From: Viscum album
Lineage: Eukaryota > Streptophyta > Magnoliopsida > Santalales > Viscaceae
Direction: 5' to 3'
Assembly: GCA_963277665.1 (NCBI GenBank)
Contig: OY728159.1
Location: forward strand, 1,021,839,343 to 1,021,903,342
Length of the DNA: 64,000 nt
Shown: piece after piece, positions 44,919 to 57,421 of the stretch
How the letters are laid out: each line of letters opens with the position of its first letter
How positions within the stretch are numbered: the stretch's first letter is position 1
Made by a program: the position numbers and the translations under genes
Notes under the pieces: model-generated
Told to the model about the DNA's origin: nothing
The model's database searches: none
Seen by the model: the letters and a program-made list of their open reading frames with translations, nothing else

Positions 44919-45574
44919 CTATACCCGTAGCTCTCGAAGCTCAGCGGGGGCCATCCGATATGCTGGAGTGGATATCGGGGCTATCCCGGGGTACGTATCA
45001 ATATAAAAGTCTACCTCTCTGCGAGGAGTTAGTCCCGGAACGTCATAGAGAAAGATGTCCGCATACTGATCCACCACTATAGGAAAACCAGGACTCCGCA
45101 CGTCAACTGCTCCTAGGATGAGGCTAGGAAACTGATGAGTGATGGGATGTCCTCTCCTCTGCGGAAGTCCATCCTGTGCTGCGAAGGCTCCCTTCTCTCC
45201 AGTGAAGGTGAACCTGCACCCGTCGGTGCGTACACATCGCACCTTGCGCCTAATACAGTCAATCTGAGCATGGACTGTAGATAACCAATCCATGCCCAAG
45301 ATGACGTCGTAAGGTCTCGACGCCGCTACAAGAAGATCCCAGCCGAAGCTCTTGCCTCCTAGAGTAAGCTCACACTGCTGGCACCAGTGCGTAATCATCG
45401 AGTCTTCTCTCGTAGGATTCTCTAGCCGTAAGGATCGAGCCAACGGCTCTGTCGGAATCTCCGAGCTCCGAATAAGGACAGCGGCTATGAAAGAGTGACT
45501 CGCTCCTGTGTCTATAAGAACTGAAGCAAGGGTGGAATAGACACAGATAGTACCTCAAATCATCTCGGGCGTGC
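44919..45574 (-). pseudogene. G3 aspartic protease
   Basis: The frame 44919-45443 (174 codons) carries the C-terminal half of protease with [14 protein letters not shown], then the linker to RT. The active-site half lies just upstream at about 45444-45560, reading LIDTGASHSF in another frame after an indel. Role and context are as in G1 and G2. Confidence 0.85.
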
Positions 45575-46497
45575 TGTGGTCGTAGGCCTCCACTGCCTGG
45601 AGCTGTGCCTATCTCTGCCCGCCAGCTCCCTGTGGCCGGGGTGGATCTCCTGGTGGTGGTGGTGGTAGAGCCTGAAAGTATCACCCACCACCTGCTGCTC
45701 GGCCAGCTCCTTTACCTCGTCCGCCTGCTCCCTACGGACCACCACGGTCGACCCTCTGCCTCTGCCTGGGTGGCCCCTCAACCATCTGCTACTCCTCGGC
45801 ACGGTGGGTCGGGCAATCACGAGCCATGTGACCCTGCCCGCCGCATGTGTAGCACTGCCTGCCTCTCGATAGACTGGCTGCGCGCTGTGTGCCCCGCACT
45901 GCTGAGCCAGTGTCCTGAGGTCGTCTGCATGAGGGTATGGTCTTCCGGGACCCATGAGTCATCCGTTTACTGCCTGCTGCAGAAGACTCTGCTACGTGCC
46001 GCCCCGCGGTAGGTCTCACTGCTGAAGAAGACTCAGTAAGAAAGCTCTCGATCAAAAGGGCTCACTCCAGTACTCCTGCCTGAGTCAGAATGATGAGGGA
46101 GATCAACGATGCCCTGATCTCATGTCTCAACACCTGCTCAATGGTCCGGGCCCGGAAGAATGGGTCCCGTACCATGTTTGTCGAGTAGCGTGAGAGATCG
46201 GTAAATCTCGCCGAGTACTGGCAGACCATCAAGCTGCCCTGCTGCAGCTGAAGAAGCTCCTGGATGCACACCGCACAGAGGGTGGCCGGGATGAACTCTG
46301 AGCGGAAGAGGCTCTCAAAGTCCGTCCAGAGAAGAGATGCCTCATCGTGCACCTAGAGCATCACGATCCACCATCGGCCCACTGCCGCGTGCAGTAGGCT
46401 CGCTGCGAGGATCACCATGAGGTCTGGTGGTGTCCTCACTAACCGGAAAACTCGTACCACTTCCTCCATCAAGTTCTCGGCTACCTGGGGGGCCGTC
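45575..46497 (-). pseudogene. gag: G3 gag, C-terminal part
   Basis: Two frames cover most of it. 46062-46352 (96 codons) matches the Gag core (HDEASLLWTDFESLFRSEFI) and ends in TGA where the family has an Arg codon. 45789-46055 (88 codons) holds a perfect CCHC knuckle CYTCGGQGHMARDC at 45813-45854. A GGT run at about 45652-45668 (His codons on the - strand) marks the gag-pol junction. The gene is split at 46497 by the nested element; its N-terminal part is at 57422-57647. Confidence 0.9.
46493..46497. repeat. Target-site duplication CCGTC, left copy
   Basis: Identical to 57422-57426. In G3 gag orientation it is GACGG, at the codons where G2 encodes GDTDPQ. Confidence 0.92.
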
Positions 46498-48234
46498 TGT
46501 AACACCCCAAGATTACATAGTGTGTTATTTTTTCAAAATAATTCAAAAACTTGCACTACACGCAACACCGAGTTAAAGCACACCATGACTTACCAAACTA
46601 GCCGTTATGAATAGTAATACCTACTTTTTAAAATTTTATAAATTCTATCTCTCAAAATGGACTTCATTATTGGATTCAGAATATCAAAATTAGCCTAGGA
46701 TGGAATTTTGGTACTTTTCGGATAACTTTAATATTTTGATGAATAGTAAAAATTACTAAATTTTAATTAAAAACAACTTTTTTAATCAAAATAATTAATG
46801 GTGATAAGTTATGAATTTGAGTGGTTTTAAATTATAATTAGAATATATTTTTACCATTTTATCCAATGGTGTTCATTAGAATTAATTTCACTTCGAAATT
46901 GGACCAAAACAATTGTCAATCTTTTGATATATATTGTTTCTTAAAAACACGCTATTTGTTGTGACATCGGTAATTAATTATAAAATTAATTAATGCAACT
47001 TATATGTTTGTAATTTTGTAAAATAGATATCATTTTTGAATTTGGAATATCAATTATAGCTTAGGGTGAAATTTTGGCATTTTTCTGAAAAACTTCAATT
47101 TTTGATGAATAGTGAAACTACTAAGTGGTAGTTAAAAAAATTGAATTTTTCATAAAACTTAATTTTACCGTTTCTGTGAATGGAATTTCAAAAATCCGAG
47201 AGACACGGTTAATATCAAGAAGTAAAATGTGGTTCAATAAGATGAAAATAATTTTTGGTGAATAGTAACTTTTTACTTTTATTTACCACGGTTAAAAGTA
47301 AATAGGGTAATTAAGGGTAAAAATGATATTAATATTACCCTAACACATGTCCTAATTCTATTGGACAAGTGTATCTCGAACAAAAACAAACTTAGGAATA
47401 AAATATTATCATTTAGGTCCACTTGGATTAGATTACGACATTTATTATTATTTAATTCAAAGAAGAGTTAAAAGAGTTAAAATCAAAGTTTATTTACTAA
47501 AACATTTTTAATATAGGGTTATACATAAGATAAATTCGATTTTAAATATTCATTAGAAAGATAATAATATTTACTAAATAATTATGTTTTATTTATAATT
47601 TTTAGAAATTATATAATATAATTTATTTATGACACAATAATGATGCAGTAATTACCTAATTAATGAAAAATTGGAATAATTGATATTATAAATACCCAAA
47701 TAAATATAATTTGAGACTTTTTGTGAATTAAACTATTTTTTAGGTTAATATGACATGTTAGGATTGATTTAATTAACTTTTGTCGAAGTAATCATTCTGT
47801 TATGAGTTTCAAAAAAATCAACTATTGAATAGTGTCAAAATTGACATAAAAGAGTTTTTAAAACACATATTATATTATTAATTGATATTAAATTCTTAAA
47901 AATCTAAGGTTCGGCAAAGAGACTTATATTATAATAGGTGTATTATTAATGGACCACTTGGGGGTCTCTAGGATGTATATAGTATGTTTATTAACTATAT
48001 AATATCAAAATACAAAGTGACATGGTAAATGTCAAACTAATTAACTAAGAGTTAAAACTAAAAGATAAGGTTAATATAGTAACACAAACCTTTCTAAATT
48101 CTATTGGTTGAATGGTTTTCTACCTATCCCCACCTTGACCTTTTAATAATAAACCTTGGAGCCATTAGAAACCGAATATGAATTTATTATAAAATAATAT
48201 TTCTAGCTTTTCCAAAGGTGCCCCTCACCCCTCT

Positions 48235-48241
48235 TATAAAA
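48235..48241 (+). promoter_or_regulatory. TATA box in the 5' LTR
   Basis: TATAAAA in the context CCCCTCTTATAAAAGGGCAC is a strong plant TATA box. A CTCATTACTTCACACC stretch 25-40 bases downstream is a plausible transcription start region. The same box is at 54972 in the other LTR. Confidence 0.75.
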
Positions 48242-48412
48242 GGGCACTCCCCCTTCTCATTACTTCACACCTTCATAGAATTTTGGTTCAGCTAAACCCT
48301 GACCAAATACTCTCTCAACTTCCCTCACTACAACCTAGAGTCCTTAGTTTGATCAGAAAGTCAACCTAAGGATCCCTTTTGATCAAATCAAAAGGAAGAA
48401 CCCGAAGAAGAG

Positions 48413-50448
48413 GTAATGTTTTCACCGCCCTTTTTCAAATTCATTTCTTCTTCAACTTCTTCTTTGTTTGTTTTTCCCATTATAAAATAATGAATCCAGT
48501 ATCTCCTATATACTATAATATTATTATAAATATGGTACAACCATGTTTAGTATTTTATCCACCCTTTGAATAACATGTCACCATACGTGCATACGTACGG
48601 CTTACCGTCTCCACATCGTGGTGTAATTGTTATGCAATAAATTATTATTTGGATGTGTATAATAATGATTTGTAATTAATGTAAATAATAAATATAACAT
48701 GATAATTATTTTTTATATATTATATACCATCCAATTATATATTATTTTAATATCAAAAGAATGATATTGTCGCTCGTGAGTACGTATAGACTACCGTTTC
48801 CACAAACGCGATGAGATTCATTCTCTATCGTATCCATTCAAGTATAATTATCATTTGATGATTTAAAAATAATGTTTAAGGACTTGATAACATTCTGAAT
48901 ATGAATAATATACAACCTATCCATGACAAACATGTCTTACGTAACAAAACATATAAAAGAAAACGAGTAAGTTAACACCCGAAATGACGATAATTCTAAG
49001 ATATTATTAACAAAGAAATGTTAAAAGATCATATATGATATCATATTAATGTATATGATTACTGAATAATTTAATAACAATTATTTCACCATTATACATG
49101 AGGTTAACCTACCCCCAACCAAGGAAAAGTACAAGGTAAGGGTTTATTTCGCAATCTCTTCATTATCCGAGGTTGTTTATACGTAATAATCTACTGGGAT
49201 CTCTTTATCATCCACATCCTTGTTTCTTAAAAATGTATTTCAAAACATTTTTACTATTTACTAGAATATTGGTTAAAGTAATTTATACCCTTATTTGACT
49301 TTTTTAAGAGGTTTATAAAGGAATCTTTCCGTCGTTTTCCAAACAAGGTTCTTTTTAACCTTTTCGACAAAATTAAGGTAAGAATGTTTTTTTAACTTAT
49401 ACGGCGGGTGCGGCTATTTACCGCTGTTATAAAATTGTCAAAGCTTTCATTACCAGATTACAAGGATATTTTCAAAGTAAATGTTTTATTTTATAATTAT
49501 GTGACTTTTAAATGATTTCAAAATGAATATTTTAAGAATTTCGTAAAGGTACACTTTATCAAAATCAGAATTTTAAATGTTTTAAAGATTTATCATTCTA
49601 AATATTTTTAATTAATGTCCATGTCTTCAAAATGGTTTTTAAGGATTTATTTATATGGACATGAATGTTTTTAAAATGTTAATTCTTTTCAAAAGTTTCA
49701 AAGTGGTATGGGACACTTTGATTCAAAAATCTCTTTTTAATTACTTCCTTTATAAATGTATGACTTTTAAATGATTTAAAAAAAAGAGATATTTCTCTCA
49801 AATAGTTTTGATTTCATCTATGTCAACATCCTTTAATGGATTTTACGCTTATTTGAAGTTGATTTATTATGATACAAAACTTCTATATTGTATTGAAGTT
49901 TTTTTGATATGTTTGACTGTGGATGTGTTATTTTTATACCATTCATGGTTTATGGATGAAGTATTTACATTTCGTATGCTAGTTTTAATACGAATGTTTA
50001 TTGTTATGTTTAAACCTTTTCATATGGGAATGCATTGGACTTAATATGTGACGGGTGGAGCCCGCTATAGCTCCTCGATGCATCGGTAGGTCTCATGAGA
50101 CAAACTAGTGTCTTGGCACAAGGCCTTGACAAAATCTTATTTGTAGTCTTGGCACAAGGCCTTGGCTATGTGGTTATGATAGTCTGTCATTATGCATTCT
50201 ATCATTATGAAAGTGGTTATTGATATTGCATGTGATTATTCTATTAGTAGAATATCCATGTGAATAAGTAAATGGAATTATTTCATTTTACTTTTTCCAT
50301 ACTATATTTATGTTCATGTTTAAAAGGATTTTGTTTTAGTTATACATTGCCTTAAATGTTTATGCTTATTTATGAAAGTTTCCGCTGTATTGCTTACCCT
50401 TACGGAGCGTTTTAGCTCACCCCTTTTCTATGTTTTATTTTTTCCCAG
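48413..50448 (+). other. Candidate intron within the 5' LTR
   Basis: About 170 bases after the TATA box, GAAGAAGAG is followed by GTAATGTTTT, a fair 5' splice site. At 50431-50448 TGTTTTATTTTTTCCCAG is a strong 3' splice site before GATTCCAAGAAG. Splicing would remove about 2.0 kb of LTR from the leader. In the 3' LTR the acceptor is CCCTGG instead of CCCAGG (57180s), so it would fail there. This is prediction from splice consensus only. Confidence 0.4.
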
Positions 50449-50685
50449 GATTCCAAGAAGTATATTGTGATTGATAAGAAGGGTTAAGACAAGGGAATAA
50501 TGGCATTCATAAAGGATTATTTATGTTTTTTTGTTTGTTATGAAGTGTAATGTAACATTCATGTATGTAATCTATTTTCCAAGACTGCTAAACTAATCTG
50601 TCCTTTGGGACTTGATTCCTTGTAATCATGACAATGTATTAAAATAATGCACTAACTCTGGGTAACTGGGGCCGGGGCGTTACAG

Positions 50686-50699
50686 TTGGTATCAGAGGA
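50686..50699 (+). other. Primer-binding site of the nested element
   Basis: TTGGTATCAGAGGA lies one base after the LTR end TTACA. It is very close to the initiator tRNA-Met complement, and less decayed than the other sites in the window. Confidence 0.9.
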
Positions 50700-51170
50700 A
50701 GTTTAGCAATAACCTTGGAAACTAGATTTAGATAAACTCTGATTAGAGCACATAGCCCTAAGATAGACTTTGAGGATTAGTATAGAAGAACTTCGTAGAA
50801 TTTTGGTATTGTAGAGATTTTGTGAGTTTTCTGAGCAATATATCCCTGTCTAGATACGAGTAGGTAGAGGCGGCTCTGGCACAGATGTACCTAGGGGTAA
50901 AACCCAAAAACACCACTATGAGCTAGACTCGAACGGGAACTGGTGCACGACAATGGGAATTGCTACACTCTTGGTTATGACACTCCTGGGTGATATGCTT
51001 AGGATAATTCTCATTTTATTTAAAAACCATTATGAGGGGATCATGAGTATATACATACTCAAAGAAAACATTTTTTATGATTATGGATTATATCCATAAA
51101 ATGTTCAATTTTCATTAGGAATTATTTATTGCAATTCATAAACTAACCTAGTTTATGATATTGTATAGAA
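50700..51170 (+). other. Leader of the nested element
   Basis: Untranslated sequence between the primer-binding site and the gag-like frame. No other gene is seen. Confidence 0.5.
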
Positions 51171-51689
51171 ATGTCGCCCAGTAGAAGGAATGTGAACTCC
51201 AGTAATACGTATGATCCAAAGAGTAGGAAGGATCATATCTTTCATGGTATTAAGACATCATTTAGAAGGGAAATAGTCTCCCATGTGTTATCATCATATG
51301 AAGAAATAATATCATGTGTTGATAAGATAAGTAAAGAGTTTACTGAGTCCTATGGCTTTGAAGGGAAGCAAGGGAAGAAAAGGATGGAAGAGAGAAAGAT
51401 GGATAACGGGAAGAGGGAAAAGAAGAATTTTCCCATATGTGATAACTATGGGAAGAAACACCCCGGAACTTGCTTGAAAAGAATGGGAGTTTTTTATAAG
51501 TGTGGAGGAAAAGGGCACAAAGTATGTGACTGCAAGGGTAAGAAAATGGTTTCAAATGTACAATGCTTCATTTTCAAGGAGTTTGGACACTACGCGAACC
51601 TATGTCCCAGTCATCAGACTATGCTGCAAATGATGCTATTGGATAATAATCAAGTTATGATACTACCACAGATAAAGAGGAATGATTAG
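51171..51689 (+). pseudogene. gag: Truncated gag-like protein with decayed zinc knuckles
   Basis: This 172-codon frame starts MSPSRRNVNSS. Residues 20-60 (FHGIKTSFRREIVSHVLSSY) resemble the end of a gypsy Gag core, followed by a Lys/Arg/Glu-rich basic stretch (66-92). Then come three knuckle-like segments: CDNYGKKHPGTC, FYKCGGKGHKVCDC (first Cys now Phe) and CFIFKEFGHYANLC (second Cys now Phe), as in plant gypsy Gags with a CxxCGKxHxGxC lead-in. The N-terminal capsid region appears to be deleted. It is the only coding trace in the element. RNA binding would be its role if expressed. Confidence 0.75.
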
Positions 51690-52260
51690 AGTTCTTATGT
51701 TGATTATGTCATTTGAGTGTTGTATCAACAATGTAATTGTTGTAATAATTATGGAGTATATAAGGATTGTACTGTAGTACTATTTCATTAAGGACTTGAG
51801 AGTGTGTGGAAAAAAGAAAAGTGACACAATAGCAGATTAAAATTTTGGAAAATATATGGTTGAGAGAAAGATAAACCATAATATGGTTCTGATACCGAGG
51901 TAGTGATTTTAGAATAATACATGATTGATTTGGATAAATTATATTGGATATTCTTGACTACCTTGAAGCTGATTAATGATTTGTATATTCCATCATTGTT
52001 GGGGTTTAAATTTTTTTTGGATTGATGAAGTATATCCAGCATTCTATATGGAATAAGGGAGCATGAATGTAATCAATAAGGATTATGGTAAGTCAGGATG
52101 TTTCAGTGTTTTAAAAGAATACATGATGAAGGTATTCATATGCTATTACGGGGTAAAAAGGATCTACATTAGTTTTACCTTCCTTATAAATGTTGGACTG
52201 TGAGTTTGGACATAAGTATTTTGGATAAATTCTAGTTTGAGATTAATTTTGGATTTCCAT
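51690..52260 (+). other. Internal non-coding region of the nested element
   Basis: AT-rich sequence with no pol motif in any frame. In an autonomous relative the protease and RT would begin here, so pol seems deleted rather than mutated. Confidence 0.55.
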
Positions 52261-52378
52261 AAAAGGACAACCCGGAGGTCGGCCGGAAACCCGTCGAGAC
52301 CGGAAAGGCCGCGAGACTTGAACCCGCAACTGAAGGGAGACAAGGGTGTATCACCTACCACTGGCCCACAAGATGTCC
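52261..52378 (-). mobile_element. tRNA-derived SINE-like insert
   Basis: This GC-rich island of about 118 bp sits in AT-rich DNA. On the - strand it starts GGACATCTTGTGGGCCAG and has an A-box-like TGGGCCAGTGGTAG (52356-52369) and a B-box-like GGTTCAAGTCTCG (about 52312-52324), with roughly tRNA-gene spacing. It ends GGGTTGTCC followed by TTTT. Internal RNA polymerase III boxes plus a short T tail fit a plant SINE. It does not fold into a credible functional tRNA past the B box. Target duplication is unclear; TGGATT occurs near both sides. Confidence 0.55.
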
Positions 52379-53233
52379 TGGATTAAATAATGTAGTTTTT
52401 TTAAAAGATCTGGTAGATGAATTATAAATTCGTTTATTTTGGAACCCTGTACGAATAGTATAAATAGAATTTTTTTTGAGTGAAAGATGAGTTTGTGGTA
52501 GAAATTTATTAATGTATAAAACTCTAATTATAAAGTAAGTATATCTCTTTATGATCTTAGCCAATCTCATAAATAAATTCTTCAAAATTAAGAAAAAGAA
52601 CTTAGAACAAAAATTTTGTCCTAGATGATACCTTAAATCATCACTAATTTATGGCTTTGGGATTGTTGGCCTTTTCATATCCATGTTCTCTACCACTCTC
52701 CATCAGATAATTGATGGTTAGATTTCTCTTGCATATCCATATTTTCCTACATGGAACCCTCTTATGTGTTATTTTCGGTAATCTTCATACTTTCCACTCT
52801 TTATTTTAAATAGAGGCCTCATTAATTCATTTTTTGATGTGGGATTTCAACTAAGATATTTTGAAACGTCAAAAATGTGTTATCCTGATACCTTATGTTT
52901 TGTTGAATCGATGGTATTTGAAATCATCATAGATCGATGAATTTAAGGACCTCAATTTTAAACTTGTTTGTGATTGATGACCTCAATCACTACCTATAAA
53001 TATTTACGTTTTCCCTCTAATTATATGTCTCTAATTGCCACCAATGTTCTCCTAATCGAGATCATAATTTTGTGGTAACCCTTTCATTTCTCTTTTCCTC
53101 ATATTAAGACTAAATTTTAGTAACCCAATTTACGATGTGGGTTTTCCCACAAAGATATTTTTTATTTTCCACCTTTTATTTTAGAAGAAAAATTTCAAAT
53201 TGAGAGGACGCAATTTATTGAATTATGGGATAA
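52379..53233 (+). other. Internal non-coding region up to the 3' LTR
   Basis: AT-rich, no gene recognised. The last bases before the LTR (GAATTATGGGATAA, 53220-53233) are the best candidate for a weak polypurine tract. Confidence 0.5.
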
Positions 53234-56200
53234 TGTAACACCCCAATATTACATAGTGTGTTATTTCTTCAAAATAATTCAAAAACTTGCACTACACAGA
53301 ACACCGAGTTAAAGCACACCATGACTTACCAAACTAGCCGTTATGAATAGTAATACCTACTTTTTAAAATTTTATAAATTCTATCTCTCAAAATAGACTT
53401 CATTATCGGATTTGGAATATCAAAATTAGCCTAGGGTGAAATTTTGGTACTTTTCGGATAACTTTAATATTTTGATGTATAGTGAAAATTAGCAAATTTT
53501 AATTAAAAACAACTTTTTTAATCAAAATAATTAATGGTGATAAATTATGAATTTGAGTGGTTTTAAAGTATAATTAGAATATATTTTTACCATTTTATCT
53601 AATGGTGTTCATTATAATTAATTTCACTTCGAAATTGGACCTAAACAATTGTCAATCTTTTGATATATATTGTTTCTTAAAAACACGCTATTTGTTGTGA
53701 CAGCGGGAATTAATTATAAAATTAATTAATGAAACTTATATGTTTTTAATTTTTTAAAATATATATCATTTTTGAATTTGGAATTTCAATTATAGCTTAT
53801 GGTGAAATTTTGGAATTTTTCTGAAAAACTTCAATTTTTGATGAATAGTGAAACTACTAAGTGGTAGTTAAAAAAACTGAATTTTTCATAAAACTTAATT
53901 TTACCACTTCTGTGAATGGAATTTCAGAAATCCGAGAGACACAGTTAATAACAAGAAGTAAAATGTGGTTCAATGAGATGAAAATAATTTTTGGTGAATA
54001 GTAACTTTTTACTTTTATTTACCACGGTTAAAAGTAAATAGGGTAATTAAGGGTAAAAATGATATTAATATTACCCTAACACATGTCCTAATTCTATTGG
54101 ACAAGTGTATCTCGACCAAAAACAACCTTAGGAATAAAATATTATCATTTAGGTCTACTTGGATTAGATTAGGACATTTATTATTATTTAATTCAAAGAA
54201 GAGTTAAAAGAGTTAAAATCAATGTTTATTTACTAAAACATTTTTAATATAGGGTTATACATAATATAAATTTGATTGTAAATATTCATTAGAAGGATAA
54301 TAAGATTTCCTACATAATTATATTTTATTTATAATTTTTAGACATTAAATAAATTAATTTATTTATGATAAAATGATGATGCACTAATTACCTAATTAAT
54401 GAAACATTGGAATAATTGATATTATAAATACCCAAATAAATATAATTTGAGACTTTTTATGAATTAAACTAATTTTATAAGTTAATATGACATGTTATTA
54501 TTGATTTAATTAACTTTTGTCTAAGTAATCATTCTGTTATGAGTTTCAAAAAAATCAACTATTGAATGGTATCAAAATTGACATAAAAGAGTTTTTAAAA
54601 ATAATATTATAATATTAATTGATATTAAATTCTTAAAAATCTATTGTTCGGCCAAGAGACTTATATCATGATAGGTGTATCATTAATGGACCACTTTGGG
54701 GTCTCTTGGATGTATATAGTACGTTTATTAACTATATAATATAAAAATACAAAGTGACATGGTAAATGTCAAACTAATTAACTAAGAGTTAAAACTAAAA
54801 GATAAGGTTAATATAGAAACCCAAACCTTTCTAAATTCTATTGGTTGAATGGTTTTAGACCTATCCAAACCTTGACCTTTGAATAATCAACCTTGGATCT
54901 ATTAGAAACTGAATATGAATTTATTATAAATTAATATTTCTAGCTTTTCCAAAGGTGCCCCTCACCCCTCTTATAAAAGGGCACTCCCCCTTCTCATTAC
55001 TTCACACCTTCATAGCCTTTTGGTTCGCCTAACCCCTGCCCAAATACTCTTTCAAATTCCCTAAATACAACCTAGAGGCCTTAGTTTGATTACAAATCCA
55101 ACCTAAGGATCCCTTTTAATCAAATCTAAAAGAAGAACCCGAAGAAGAGGTAATGTTTTCGCCAACCTTTTTCAAATTCATTTCTTCTTCAACTTCTTCT
55201 TTCTTTGTTTTTCCCATTATAAAATAATGAATCCAGTATCTACTATATACTGTAATATTATTATAAATATGGTACAACCATATTTAGTATTCTATCCACC
55301 CTTTGAATAACATGTCACCATACGTGCGTACGTACGGCTTACCGTCTCCACGTCGTGGTGTAATTGTTATTCAATAAATTATTATTTGGATGAGTATAAT
55401 AATGATTTGTAATTCATGTAAATAATAAATATAACATGATAATTATTCTGTATATATGATATACCATCCAATCATATATTATTTTAATATCAAAAGAATG
55501 ATATTGTCACTCGTGCATACGTACGGACTACCGTCTCCACGAACGCGATGTGATTTATTCTCTATCATATCCATTCAAGTATAATTATCATTTTATGATT
55601 TAAAAATAATGTTTAAGGACTTGATATCCCTCTGAATATGAATAATATACAACCTATCCATTACAAACATGGCTTACGTAACAAAACATATAAAAGAAAA
55701 CGAGTAAGTTAACACCCGAAACGACGATAATTCTAAGATATTATTAACAAATCAATGTTAAAAGATCATATATGATATAATATTAATTTATATGATTATT
55801 GAATAATTTAATAACAATTATTTAACAATTTTACAGGAGGTTAACCTACCCCCAACCAAGTAAAATTACAAGTTAAGGGTTTATTTCGCAATCTCTTCAT
55901 TATCCGAGGTTGTTTATACGTAATAATCTACTGGGATCTCTTTATCATCCACATCCATGTTTCTTAAAAATGTATTTCAAAACATTTTTACAATTTACTA
56001 TAATATGGGTTAAAGTCATTATACCCTTATTTGACTTTTTATAAGAGGTTTATAAAGGAATCTTTCCGTTGTTTTCCAAACAAGGTGCTTTTTAACCTTT
56101 TCGACAAAATTAAGGTAAGAATGTTTTTTTTAACTTATACGGAGGGTGCAGATATTTACCGCCGTTATAAAATTGTCAAAGATTCCATTACAAGCCTAAA

Positions 56201-57421
56201 AATATATTTTCAAAGTAAATGTTTTATTTTATAATTATGTGACTTTGAAATGATTTCAAAATTAATATTTTAACAATTTCGGAAAGGTACTCTTTATCAA
56301 AATCAGAATTTTAAATGTTTTAAAGATTTATATTTTTAAATCATTTTAATTAATGTCCATGTCTTCAAAATGGTTTTTAAGGATTTATTTATATGGACAT
56401 TAATGTTTTTAAAATGTTAATTCCTTTCAAAAGTTTCGAAGTGGTATGGGACACTTTGATTCAAAAATCTCTTTTTAATTACTTCCTTTATAAATGTGTG
56501 ACTTTTAAATGATTTAAAAAAAAGAGATATTTCTCTCAAATAGTTTTGATTTCATCTATGTCAACATCCTTTAATGGATTTTACACTTATTTGAAGTTGA
56601 TTTATTATGATACAAAAATTCTATATTGTATTGAAGTTTTTTTGATATGTTTGACTGTGGATGTGTTATTTTTATACCATTCATGGTTTATGGATGAAGT
56701 ATTTACATTTCGTATGCTAGTTTTAATACGAATGTTTATGTTATGTTTAAACCTTTTCATATGGGAATGCATTTGACTTAATATGTGACGGGTGGAGCCC
56801 GCTATAGCTCCTCGATGCATTGGTAGGTCTCATTAGACAAAATAGTGTATTGGCACAAGGCCTTGACAAAATATTATTTGTAGTCTTGGCACGAGGCCTT
56901 AGCTATGTGGTTATGATAGTCTGGCACTATGCATTCCGTCATTATGAAACTGGTTATTGATATTGCATGTGATTATTCGATTAGTAGAATATCCCTGTGA
57001 ATAAGTAAATGGAATTATTTCATTTTACTTTTTCCATACTATATTGAAGTTCGAGTTTAAAAGGCTTTTGTTTTAGTTATACATTGCCTTAAATGTGTAT
57101 GCTTATTTATGAAAGTTTCCGCTATATTGCTTACCCTTATAGAGCGTTTGAGCTCACCCCTTTTCTATGTTTTATTTTTTCCCTGGATTCCAAGAAGTAT
57201 ATTGTGATTGATAAGAAGGGTTAAGACAAGGGAATAATGGCATTCATAAAGGATTATTTATGTTGTTTTGTATGTTATGAAGTGTAATGTAACATTCATG
57301 TACGTAATCTATTTTCCAAGACTTCTAAACTAATCGGTCCTTTGGGGCTTGATTCCTTGTAATCATGCCAATGTATTAAAATAATGCACCGACTCTGGGT
57401 AACTCGGGTCTGGGCGTTACA
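53234..57421 (+). repeat. 3' LTR of the nested element
   Basis: This 4188 bp LTR begins TGTAACACCCCAATATTACA and ends GGGCGTTACA at the CCGTC duplication. The match to the 5' LTR is continuous. A 76-codon open frame at 56546-56776 is the copy of 49808-50044, with a late frameshift. Confidence 0.92.
54972..54978 (+). promoter_or_regulatory. TATA box in the 3' LTR
   Basis: TATAAAA in the same context as 48235. In this position it could drive transcription out of the element into G3 gag sequence. Confidence 0.7.

Larger units (their letters stand above)
46498..50684 (+). repeat. 5' LTR of the nested element
   Basis: This 4187 bp LTR pairs with the 4188 bp copy at 53234. Over the first 120 bases I see about four differences, so the insertion is younger than the array around it. 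It contains a TATA box, a candidate intron, repeated TACGTACGGACTACCGTC-like words (48590-48610, 48770-48800), and an AT-rich body. An open frame at 49808-50044 has no known domain; its presence in both LTRs follows from LTR identity. Confidence 0.92.
46498..57421 (+). mobile_element. Non-autonomous gag-only LTR element nested in G3
   Basis: The element is 10,924 bp and flanked by a perfect CCGTC duplication (46493-46497 and 57422-57426). It has two LTRs of about 4.19 kb (46498-50684 and 53234-57421), both starting TGTAACACCCCAA and ending GGGCGTTACA. The internal region is only 2549 bp, with a primer-binding site, one gag-like frame and a SINE-like insert, and no protease, RT or integrase. 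This fits the published TR-GAG/LARD types, which depend on enzymes of other elements. Orientation follows the primer-binding site. It sits opposite in strand to its host element. Confidence 0.93.

Noticed and set aside
49808..50044. 78-codon frame conserved at 56546-56776
   Set aside because: Conservation follows from LTR identity, not selection. No known domain, and one copy has a frameshift.
52300..52378. Possible functional tRNA gene
   Set aside because: A and B boxes are present, but the acceptor stem cannot close and the sequence continues into a SINE-like 3' body.
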